5,038 nucleotides of DNA from Candidatus Gottesmanbacteria bacterium (GCA_016218275.1 JACREK010000103.1:1-5038), one strand, 5' to 3'. Shown: positions 1-5,024, counted from the first letter of the stretch. The notes: generated from the letters alone by a model not told the origin. A program made the numbers and translations.

Positions 1-63
1 GTTTGAGTGAATACTCGCATTCGCGAGAGATCCTTCGCCCCGTTAAGCGGGGCTCAGGATGAC
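1..63 (+). repeat. Palindromic interspersed repeat A (right half, cut by window edge)
   Basis: This is the right-hand part of the repeat family seen at 2642-2785, 3675-3795 and 4285-4377. It ends in CTCAGGATGAC (53-63), 9 nt past the stop of the Rieske gene. Positions 5-37 match repeat C (3737-3773) apart from a 4-nt gap. Two internal hairpins are visible: CTCGC/GCGAG (14-18 with 23-27) and GCCCCG/CGGGGC (37-42 with 48-53). The left half lies outside the window. No coding potential is seen. Confidence 0.8.
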
Positions 64-72
64 GTATTGGGT

Positions 73-381
73 TTATATTTCAATAAATATATCTTCTCCC
101 TCAACCTTTACTTTATAGACAGAGATTGGAGACGGAGCAGGAGGGGCAAGAACCTTTCCAGTTTTTACATCAAATTGTGCACCGTGACAATAACAGGTAA
201 GAGTATGGCCATCCAACATACCTCCGGCAAGACTGCATTGAGCGTGAGTACAAGCATCATCAAAAGCCAAATATTTACCATCTATATTCGCTACGGTAAT
301 TTGTTTTTCGTTTACATTAAATGCCTTCATTCTGCCGTCAGTAACCTCAGAAATCTTTCCCACCATTACAAATTTTCCCAT
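73..381 (-). CDS. Soluble Rieske [2Fe-2S] ferredoxin-like protein
   Basis: This 102-residue protein is a single Rieske domain with no signal peptide or membrane segment, so it should be cytoplasmic. The cluster ligands are visible as C44-x-H46 and C63-x-x-H66 with 16 residues between H46 and C63, the normal Rieske pattern (two Cys, two His). C49 and C65 occupy the positions of the disulfide pair of cytochrome bc-type Rieske proteins, which is less usual for a small ferredoxin. The start at 381 gives the family-like N-terminus MGKFVMVGKI and has GAGG 9 nt upstream; an ATG at 396 would add only MRRRY. The gene follows sufD with a 55-bp gap. Rieske ferredoxins are known as electron carriers for oxygenases or reductases; its job here is unknown. 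Placement in a SUF locus suggests an electron donor to, or a client of, cluster assembly (inference). Confidence 0.88.
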   Translation of the reverse strand: MGKFVMVGKISEVTDGRMKAFNVNEKQITVANIDGKYLAFDDACTHAQCSLAGGMLDGHTLTCYCHGAQFDVKTGKVLAPPAPSPISVYKVKVEGEDIFIEI

Positions 382-390
382 ATATCTACG

Positions 391-394
391 CCTC
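391..394 (-). promoter_or_regulatory. Shine-Dalgarno site of the Rieske gene
   Basis: GAGG on the minus strand lies 9 nt before the ATG at 381, and no comparable site precedes the ATG at 396. This favours the downstream start. The GAGG itself overlaps the upstream ATG. Confidence 0.5.
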
Positions 395-424
395 ATTAAT
401 AAAATATTAATAAAATAATTATAG

Positions 425-462
425 ACCTACCAAATATCAGCTATAGCTTGATCTTGGTAGGT
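425..462 (-). terminator. Hairpin over the sufD stop codon, possible weak terminator
   Basis: TTGGTAGGT/ACCTACCAA form a 9-bp perfect inverted repeat (425-433 with 454-462). The 20-nt spacer contains the self-complementary AGCTATAGCT, so the stem can extend. The 5' arm of the transcript lies inside the last sufD codons and the TGA stop (437-439) lies in the enclosed region. In the minus-strand transcript the stem is followed by a U/A-rich stretch (CUAUAAUUAUUUUAUU) that is not a clean U tract. It could attenuate transcription into the Rieske gene or protect the 3' end of the sufCBD message. Confidence 0.42.
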
Positions 463-1081
463 TTACCAATCTATTGATTTGTTCTTCTATTTTATCTTCC
501 AGCATATTTTGAATCTTTTGGTCTGGTATCCTTTCAATCACTTCTCTTAAAAAACCATTAATAATCAGTTTAGTCGCGCAACTTTCATCCAATCCCCTAG
601 TTTTCAAATAATAGAGCTGTTCCTCGTCTATTTTACCAATGGTTGCTCCGTGTGTACAGCGGACATCGTTGGCTAAAATCTCAAGGTATGGCCTGCTGTC
701 TGCCCAGGCATAAGGCGACAAAAGTAGATTTTGGTTTTTCTGGTAAGCATTTGATTTCTGTGCCCCTTTTTCTATCTGAATTAAACCCTGATAATTAAAA
801 CGTGCCCTATCAAAAAGAACGGATTTAATCAGCAAATCAGAAATACTTTCCTCATCTTGATGATCCTGAAGTGTAAATAATTCTATTTTTTGCTCTGCGG
901 ATCCAATAATGATTCCCAATATCTGAACGTGAGACTGTTTACCCCTAATGACGATTTTCACTTTCCCAATCTGATCTTTTTTATCTGCAAGGAAAATTAT
1001 AAATGTTTTATTTTCGCGATCACCAACCGTAAATTGTTGATTTTTTTGCAAATTGTCTATAACAATAGTTGTATCTGTCAT
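437..1081 (-). CDS. sufD: Short SufD-like Fe-S cluster assembly protein
   Basis: SufD partners SufB and SufC in the SufBC2D complex, which assembles Fe-S clusters in the cytoplasm. The protein has 214 residues, about half the length of classical SufD (about 420 in E. coli). It lacks the N-terminal region and keeps the part of the beta-helix core plus the C-terminal helical segment that contacts SufC. The signature C142-T-H144-GAT, followed by IDEEQLYYLKTRGL, matches the SufD block holding E. coli His360, which is important for cluster formation at the SufB-SufD interface; H144 is the likely equivalent. The start at 1081 (MTDTTIVIDNL) is chosen because it gives a plausible first strand. Upstream in-frame ATGs at 1138 and 1114 would translate through repeat sequence. 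No Shine-Dalgarno site is visible; translation may be coupled to sufB through the inverted repeat in the gap. The stop is TGA. Confidence 0.87.
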   Translation of the reverse strand: MTDTTIVIDNLQKNQQFTVGDRENKTFIIFLADKKDQIGKVKIVIRGKQSHVQILGIIIGSAEQKIELFTLQDHQDEESISDLLIKSVLFDRARFNYQGLIQIEKGAQKSNAYQKNQNLLLSPYAWADSRPYLEILANDVRCTHGATIGKIDEEQLYYLKTRGLDESCATKLIINGFLREVIERIPDQKIQNMLEDKIEEQINRLVNLPRSSYS

Positions 1082-1085
1082 AATA

Positions 1086-1230
1086 AAAGTTTTGCACTTT
1101 AACACTGATTCCATAAGTCTCGCAGTATAAACTAGCATTCACCTGGAAGGAGTAACTTCGTCACACCTTCCAAGTGGCCGAATGGACTCCTGGAAGGTGA
1201 ACCCAGAATAAACAAAAAGTGCAAAACTTT
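1086..1230 (-). repeat. Nested inverted-repeat structure filling the sufB-sufD gap
   Basis: A 15-bp perfect inverted repeat brackets the whole gap: AAAGTTTTGCACTTT at 1086-1100 and its exact reverse complement at 1216-1230. One arm overlaps the sufB stop codon (1229-1231); the other ends 4 nt before the sufD ATG. The inner part contains three related arms based on CCTTCCA/TGGAAGG (1144-1150, 1166-1172, 1191-1197). As RNA, the outer stem would bring the sufB stop and the sufD start close together. Alternatively these are terminal repeats of a small inserted element. The 115-bp interior has no other recognisable gene. Confidence 0.75.
1141..1175 (-). other. Stable RNA hairpin between sufB and sufD
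   Basis: Read as minus-strand RNA, ACUUGGAAGG (1175-1166) pairs along its full length with CCUUCCAGGU (1150-1141), counting one U-G wobble. After one U-U mismatch, GUGAC pairs with GUUAC (one G-U wobble), closing a GAA loop. Both wobble pairs would be C-A mismatches in plus-strand RNA, so the fold suits the sense transcript of the operon. A third copy of the arm, CACCTTCCA on the minus strand (1199-1191), can compete for the 5' arm. Confidence 0.65.
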
Positions 1231-2629
1231 ATCCAACCGAACCCTCCATCTCCAATTGAATTAACCTATTTAACTCCACTGCATATTCAAGCGGTAATTC
1301 TTTCACAATCGGTTCTATAAATCCATTCACAATCATCGCTTCCGCATCTGCTTTTTTTAAACCGCGGCTCAAGAGGTAAAATAATTGCTCGTCGCCAATT
1401 TTGGAAACCGTCGCTTCGTGTTCCACCTGTACATCGGAGTGTCTTATATCCATAGTCGGATAGGTATCAGAACGTGATGCATCATCTATAAGCAGAGCAT
1501 CACAAACAACTTTTGTTTTTGCGGCTGTAGCATGTGGAAAAACTTGGATAAGTCCCCTGTATGAAGTTCTGCCGCCTCTTGCGCTTATAGATTTTGAAGT
1601 GATTTTGGAACTGGTATATGGCGCAAAATGTATGGCTTTACCACCTGCGTCTTGATGCTGATTTGCTCCAGCATATGCAACTGATAACACTTCACCTCTT
1701 GCTCCTTTTCCCATAAGATAGACACTGGGATATTTCATGGTAAGTTTGCTGCCAATATTACCATCAACCCATTCTCCTATTCCCTCCTTATCAACTCTCA
1801 TTCTTTTGGTCACCAGATTATAGACGTTTGTGGACCAATTTTGGATTGTGGTATACCGGACTCTTGCGCCTTTCTTTACAAAAATCTCTACAACTGCTGC
1901 ATGAAGCGAGTCGGTGGTATAAATAGGAGCAGTGCATCCTTCCAAATACGATACAAAGCTGCCCTCATCGGCAATAATCAGAGTCCTTTCAAACTGTCCC
2001 ATGTTGGCGGCATTTATCCGGAAATAAGCCTGCAGTGGAAGCTCCACATGAACTCCTTTGGGAACATAGATAAAAGAACCCCCGGACCAGGCGGCAGAAT
2101 TCAGAGCAGCAAATTTATTATCTGCCGGCGGAATCAGTTTCCCGAAATATTCTTTCACTAAATCCGGATACTCTCGCAACCCAGAATCCATATCAAGGAA
2201 AATAACTCCTTTTTTTGAAAGGGTATTTTGGATACTTTTATAAACTACCTCCGATTCATATTGGGCACTTACCCCTCCCAAAAATTTTTTCTCAGCTTCG
2301 GGAATTCCTATCCTGTCATAAGTATCTTTAATATCTTTGGGCAGCTCTTCCCAACTTTTAGCCTTTTTTCCAATTGGTTTTATATAATAATAGATATTGT
2401 TAAAATCAATCTTAGTAAGATCTCCGCCCCAAGCAGGCATTTGCTTGGTATAGAAGATCTTTAAAGCATCAAGCCTAAACTTTGTCATCCAATCCGGTTC
2501 ATTCTTGTGCCAGGATATTTCCTCTATAGTTTTCTGCGATAATCCTTTCTTTGCTTTAAAGGCATAATTTTCCGGCTTATGAAAACCGTATTGGTAACCT
2601 GATGTAATTGGTTGTGCAAATTGAGTCAT
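1229..2629 (-). CDS. sufB: SufB, Fe-S cluster assembly scaffold
   Basis: SufB is the scaffold of the SufBC2D complex, receiving sulfur from the cysteine desulfurase system and building clusters in the cytoplasm. The protein has 466 residues, the usual size for the shorter (non-enterobacterial) SufB. Landmarks are DLTKIDFNNIYYYIKP (70-85), AAWSGGSFIYVPKGV (179-193) in the beta-helix core, LEGCTAP with C232 (equivalent to E. coli Cys254), and VVCDALL with C376 followed 28 residues later by H404-E405 (HEAT), the same spacing as E. coli Cys405 and His433-Glu434. All these catalytic positions are present, so the protein looks active. The N-terminal CxxC-type motif of the E. coli protein is absent. 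The start is supported by AAGGA about 7 nt upstream. The TAA stop overlaps the outer inverted repeat of the sufB-sufD gap. Confidence 0.97.
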   Translation of the reverse strand: MTQFAQPITSGYQYGFHKPENYAFKAKKGLSQKTIEEISWHKNEPDWMTKFRLDALKIFYTKQMPAWGGDLTKIDFNNIYYYIKPIGKKAKSWEELPKDIKDTYDRIGIPEAEKKFLGGVSAQYESEVVYKSIQNTLSKKGVIFLDMDSGLREYPDLVKEYFGKLIPPADNKFAALNSAAWSGGSFIYVPKGVHVELPLQAYFRINAANMGQFERTLIIADEGSFVSYLEGCTAPIYTTDSLHAAVVEIFVKKGARVRYTTIQNWSTNVYNLVTKRMRVDKEGIGEWVDGNIGSKLTMKYPSVYLMGKGARGEVLSVAYAGANQHQDAGGKAIHFAPYTSSKITSKSISARGGRTSYRGLIQVFPHATAAKTKVVCDALLIDDASRSDTYPTMDIRHSDVQVEHEATVSKIGDEQLFYLLSRGLKKADAEAMIVNGFIEPIVKELPLEYAVELNRLIQLEMEGSVG

Positions 2630-2641
2630 ATAAATTCCTTT

Positions 2642-2785
2642 GTCATTCCGAGCCCGCCAGCTGGCGGGTCGAGGAATCTCTCAGCCCTGTGGTGAGCGAA
2701 GCCGAACAATTGTCTGAGAAAATTCTCGCATCTGTGAGAGATCCCTCCGCTTCGTCCCGCTTAGCGGGACTTCGGTCGGGATGAC
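2642..2785 (+). repeat. Palindromic interspersed repeat B
   Basis: This 144-bp member of the repeat family fills most of the 178-bp sufC-sufB gap. It has outer arms GTCATTCCGAG (2642-2652) and TCGGGATGAC (2776-2785), and inner arms GGAATCTCTC and GAGAGATCC. It carries a 16-bp perfect palindrome CCCGCCAGCTGGCGGG (2653-2668) and a second hairpin GTCCCGC/GCGGGAC (2754-2760 with 2764-2770). The block 2670-2713 matches 42 of 44 bases of repeat C (3691-3734). It abuts the sufB ribosome-binding site, so it is transcribed as part of the sufCB message if the operon is polycistronic. Confidence 0.88.
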
Positions 2786-2807
2786 AAAGTTGATTATACT
2801 CATTAAG

Positions 2808-3629
2808 TCAATTTTCACTCCATTTCTTATATCCACTTTTCTCGACAGTTTGAGCCAGTTTCCCTCCATCCGATGCGACAATTTTTCCCTTCACTAAGAT
2901 ATGAACAAAGTCAGGTTTAGCAAATTTCAAAATCCTTTGGTAATGCGTAATTACCACTACTCCGCAACCTGTCTTTTTCAACTCATCAATTGCCTTGGCG
3001 ACAATTTTCAAAGCATCCACATCCAGTCCGGTATCGATCTCGTCAAATATGGCATACTTTGGTTCCAATACCAGAGCTTGCAGCATCTCCAGTTTTTTCT
3101 TTTCTCCGCCGGAAAAAGCCTCATTGAGGCTTCTTCTCAAAAATTCCTGCGGAATACCAAGTTTTTTTGCTTTTTCTACCAACATTTCATTAAACTGCCA
3201 GACGGATAACGCAGGATTATGTCCCGATGCTGTTTGTGAAGAATGAGCATTTACAGCATCGCGGATCCCGACTTTATGTCGGGATTCTTTATTCTTTGAT
3301 TTAACCAATTGATACGCAGTTTTCAATAAATTCGCTACACTCACTCCCGGAATTGCAGTGGGATTCTGAAATGCCAAAAATAATCCTTCTCTTGCCCTCT
3401 CATCCGGTCCGTAATTTATAATATTTTTATTATTTATTTGGATTTTGGATTTTGGATTTTGGATTTTATAATTCGGGTTTCCCATCAGCGCTTGAGCAAG
3501 TGTTGATTTACCGCTGCCGTTGGGCCCCATAATTGCATGAATAGTTCCGGGCTTAATTTCCAAACTTATATCCTTTAGTATCTGTTTTTCTCCTAAAGAA
3601 ACTGATAAATTTTTAATTTTTAAACTCAT
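2808..3629 (-). CDS. sufC: SufC, ABC-type ATPase of Fe-S assembly
   Basis: SufC hydrolyses ATP to drive conformational change in SufB-SufD during cluster assembly; it is soluble and not a transporter. The 273-residue protein shows Walker A GPNGSGKS (35-42), Q-loop Q88, ABC signature FSGGEKKK (172-179), Walker B ending in D196-E197, D-loop DTGLD (199-203) and H-loop H229, so it should be active. It is about 25 residues longer than typical SufC (about 248). Two low-complexity stretches explain this: residues 55-64 are encoded by a 7-bp tandem repeat, and residues about 113-140 by a palindromic insert between the Q-loop and the signature. Both keep the frame. No Shine-Dalgarno site is visible before the ATG; the sequence there is CTAATAAT. 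The gene lies 245 bp after the Rrf2 gene and 178 bp before sufB, with a repeat element in each gap. Confidence 0.96.
   Translation of the reverse strand: MSLKIKNLSVSLGEKQILKDISLEIKPGTIHAIMGPNGSGKSTLAQALMGNPNYKIQNPKSKIQINNKNIINYGPDERAREGLFLAFQNPTAIPGVSVANLLKTAYQLVKSKNKESRHKVGIRDAVNAHSSQTASGHNPALSVWQFNEMLVEKAKKLGIPQEFLRRSLNEAFSGGEKKKLEMLQALVLEPKYAIFDEIDTGLDVDALKIVAKAIDELKKTGCGVVVITHYQRILKFAKPDFVHILVKGKIVASDGGKLAQTVEKSGYKKWSEN
3225..3285 (-). repeat. Double palindrome inserted in frame in sufC
   Basis: Two perfect hairpins stand side by side inside sufC: CGATGCTGT/ACAGCATCG (3225-3233 with 3253-3261) and ATCCCGAC/GTCGGGAT (3265-3272 with 3278-3285, 5-nt loop). They encode residues 115-135, in a stretch that has no counterpart in ordinary SufC. 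GTCGGGAT also occurs at the right end of intergenic repeat B, so a related element is possible. The situation resembles palindromic elements known to insert in frame in Rickettsia genes. Confidence 0.7.
3436..3468 (-). repeat. 7-bp tandem repeat inside sufC
   Basis: GATTTTG is repeated three times (3441-3461), followed by GATTTTA and preceded by a partial copy. In sufC it encodes KIQNPKSKIQ (residues 55-64), where the family normally has a beta-strand segment of unrelated sequence. Because the unit is 7 bp, gain or loss of one copy would shift the reading frame. Confidence 0.8.
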
Positions 3630-3674
3630 ATTATTAGTTTGCGAAGCAATATGAAATTTTCGAAGATGATTTAT

Positions 3675-3795
3675 GTCATTCCGAGCTAAGCGAGGAATCT
3701 CTCAACCCTGTGGTGAGCGAAGCCGAACCATTGTGTGAGTGAATACCATCTCGCATTCGCGAGAGATCCTTCGTCGTTTCACTCCTCGGGATGAC
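3675..3795 (+). repeat. Palindromic interspersed repeat C
   Basis: This 121-bp copy lies in the 245-bp gap between the Rrf2 gene and sufC. It has outer arms GTCATTCCGAG (3675-3685) and CTCGGGATGAC (3785-3795) and inner arms GGAATCTCTC and GAGAGATCC. A CTCGC/GCGAG hairpin is shared with repeat A, and 42 of 44 bases are shared with repeat B. Unlike A, B and D it lacks the right-hand GC-rich hairpin. It would fall in the sufC leader if transcription starts upstream of it. Confidence 0.87.
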
Positions 3796-3811
3796 AATTG
3801 AGATTGTCATC
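3790..3811. repeat. 9-bp perfect inverted repeat at the end of repeat C
   Basis: GATGACAAT (3790-3798) and ATTGTCATC (3803-3811) are separated by TGAG. The left arm starts in the terminal GATGAC of repeat C and runs 3 bp into the flank. The hairpin is not followed by a U tract in either direction, so a terminator is unlikely. It could be an operator or a remnant of another repeat end. Confidence 0.65.
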
Positions 3812-3833
3812 TTGCGAACAAGAAAATTTTATA
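3810..3833 (-). promoter_or_regulatory. Possible sufC promoter -10 box and small palindrome
   Basis: On the minus strand TATAAA (3833-3828) resembles a -10 box; the expected -35 position holds only TCTATC, a poor match. Just downstream lies the palindrome TCTTGTTCGCAAGA (3823-3810), which would overlap the start of transcription and could bind the Rrf2-type regulator. It does not match the published IscR site patterns as far as I can judge. This is a weak call based on position. Confidence 0.22.
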
Positions 3834-3874
3834 TGCGAGCAAACTTACTTGATAGAACCCGCAAATTCAAATGT

Positions 3875-4276
3875 TTATAATTTATTAAAATCAGACAGAC
3901 TTATATTTTTCAAAAAGCCAAAAAGATTCTTATTCACTTTATCCCAAAGGATAAGACACGAACATGAGCTTTTCTTTATTCGACAAGTTCCTCCATGAGC
4001 GCATGAAGGAGCAACAACTCCTTCTGAAATTGCGCTTACAATCTCTGATACAGGAATATCTTTGGGATCTTTTTTCAGCCTATATCCGCCGCTTATACCT
4101 TCTCTGCTCTCTATAAGTCCTTTTTCCAGAAGTTCAGCGGCAATATGCTTCAAAAACAGAGAAGAAAGATGAGCCTGTTTGGCAATCTGAGACAAAGAAA
4201 TATATTTTTGCGGATAATATTTGGAAAGCTCACTCATAAAAATGAGTGCAAAATCTTCACGCTTGGCAATTTTCAT
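3875..4276 (-). CDS. Rrf2-family (IscR/NsrR-like) Fe-S-sensing transcription regulator
   Basis: Rrf2 proteins are dimeric winged-helix regulators that often bind a [2Fe-2S] or [4Fe-4S] cluster to sense iron-sulfur status, oxygen or NO. The 133-residue length is normal. The helix-turn-helix spans about 27-53 (SLSQIAKQAHLSSLFLKHIA) and the wing contains GISGGYRL (60-67). C92 and C98 have the C-x5-C spacing and numbering of E. coli IscR; then come C105 (one residue further than IscR Cys104) and C107. Aligning on the following tryptophan puts Leu108 where IscR has its ligand His107, so C107 may supply the fourth ligand. The gene precedes sufC in the same direction, the classical arrangement for autoregulation of a suf or isc operon. 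A weak AAGAAAG precedes the ATG, and repeat D begins 8 nt upstream of the start codon. Confidence 0.9.
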   Translation of the reverse strand: MKIAKREDFALIFMSELSKYYPQKYISLSQIAKQAHLSSLFLKHIAAELLEKGLIESREGISGGYRLKKDPKDIPVSEIVSAISEGVVAPSCAHGGTCRIKKSSCSCLILWDKVNKNLFGFLKNISLSDFNKL

Positions 4277-4284
4277 ACTTTCTT

Positions 4285-4377
4285 GTCATTCCGAGCTATA
4301 GCGAGGAATCTCTCGCGTATGCGAACTCAGACAAGTTGAGAGATCCTTCCTCCCGCAAAAGCGGGACTCAGGATGAC
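4285..4377 (+). repeat. Palindromic interspersed repeat D
   Basis: This is the shortest complete copy (93 bp). It has outer arms GTCATTCCGAG (4285-4295) and CTCAGGATGAC (4367-4377), inner arms GGAATCTCTC and GAGAGATCC, and a right-hand hairpin TCCCGC/GCGGGA (4351-4356 with 4361-4366). It lacks the long central segment found in B and C. It sits directly upstream of the Rrf2 start, so it forms most of that gene's leader or promoter region. Confidence 0.87.
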
Positions 4378-4407
4378 ACTTTTTAAACTATAACTAAAAA
4401 AGTGTCA
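4374..4407. repeat. 11-bp perfect inverted repeat at the end of repeat D
   Basis: TGACACTTTTT (4374-4384) and AAAAAGTGTCA (4397-4407) form an 11-bp stem with a 12-nt loop, in the gap after the exonuclease gene. The left arm begins in the terminal TGAC of repeat D. The stem is AU-rich and has no trailing U run in either direction, so a Rho-independent terminator is only a weak possibility. Confidence 0.65.
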
Positions 4408-4429
4408 GTTTCAGTTTAACAGAAAATTA

Positions 4430-5002
4430 TCAGAAAGGCAACGAGAGAGACACTGCGGATTTTGAGGCTGAATTCTTACTTAATGCTACTGTAATTTCTC
4501 TCTTTCCGGTATGAGTCTGGAAATAAAGCTTACCTTCTTTTTTCCCAAACTCATAGAGCTCTTTGGTTACCTTTACATCAGAAAGACAATACTTCTCAAG
4601 TTTTTCCCAATCGCCGTTGAGAAAATAATCAATTGCCAGAAACCCGTGTCCGCTTTTTTTCACTCCCAGAGTTGCCCGTGCTAGATCATCAAGAGCCACG
4701 CGAAAACCCAAACTTTTTTCTACCTCCTCCAAAAGGTCAAGTGTCTGAAACTGTAAAATATTGCCTACATAATAAGGGGATAATACCGGGAGGTCGAACT
4801 TTTTGATATTAAAACCAATTATAAGAGGCGTATGTTCCAGAACGGTAAATAGCCTACCCAATTCGTTTTCCCGATAAATTTTATATTCATCTTTTCCGTA
4901 ATCGTAAATTCCTACAACAGAAACTTTTAATTTTCGGTGGTCAAAACCAACTTCCTGAAAACTATGCTGTGTTTCTAAATCTAAAACAACAGGATAACTC
5001 AT
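4430..5002 (-). CDS. DEDD-family 3'-5' exonuclease-like protein (RNase H fold)
   Basis: The 190-residue protein has the order of motifs of DnaQ-like exonucleases: Exo I VLDLETQ with D8 and E10, Exo II GFNIKKFDLPVL with D70, and Exo III Y138-CLS-D142, the YxxxD form of the DEDDy subgroup. These acidic residues bind two metal ions for 3'-5' cleavage of DNA or RNA in this fold. The closest type I can name is the small stand-alone RNase H-like domain (YprB-like) found beside or fused to helicases; substrate and role are unknown. The last 20 residues are Ser-rich and probably disordered. The start at 5002 has AGGAG 9 nt upstream. It ends 153 bp before the Rrf2 gene on the same strand and has no evident link to Fe-S assembly. 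Confidence 0.8.
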   Translation of the reverse strand: MSYPVVLDLETQHSFQEVGFDHRKLKVSVVGIYDYGKDEYKIYRENELGRLFTVLEHTPLIIGFNIKKFDLPVLSPYYVGNILQFQTLDLLEEVEKSLGFRVALDDLARATLGVKKSGHGFLAIDYFLNGDWEKLEKYCLSDVKVTKELYEFGKKEGKLYFQTHTGKREITVALSKNSASKSAVSLSLPF

Positions 5003-5024
5003 CTTTTTTTTCTCCTATTGTATA
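5003..5024 (-). promoter_or_regulatory. Ribosome-binding site and possible -10 box of the exonuclease gene
   Basis: AGGAG on the minus strand (5016-5012) is followed by an A-rich 9-nt spacer before the ATG, one of the clearest Shine-Dalgarno sites here. TATACA (5024-5019) just upstream resembles a -10 box but would give a very short leader; the matching -35 would lie outside the window, so the promoter part is uncertain. Confidence 0.4.

Noticed and set aside
7..399. Plus-strand open frame of 130 codons
   Set aside because: It is antisense to the clear Rieske gene and starts inside repeat A; its translation shows no domain.
1082..1138. Longer sufD start adding 19 residues, with AGGTGA just before the ATG at 1138
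   Set aside because: The extra residues would be read through the inverted-repeat region, and the Shine-Dalgarno-like sequence is too close to the ATG; the start at 1081 gives a more family-like N-terminus.
2681..2881. Minus-strand open frame spanning repeat B and the end of sufC
   Set aside because: It is made mostly of repeat sequence and overlaps sufC in another frame.
1..4407. CRISPR array from the repeated elements
   Set aside because: The repeats are long, variable, palindromic and separated by whole genes, with no regular spacers or cas genes.
4374..4407. Rho-independent terminator after the exonuclease gene
   Set aside because: The stem is AU-rich and no U tract follows it in the transcript, so it is listed as an inverted repeat only.
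437..5002. UGA recoding as glycine, as in some candidate phyla
   Set aside because: sufD, sufC and the exonuclease gene end at TGA at normal C-termini, so TGA is used as a stop.
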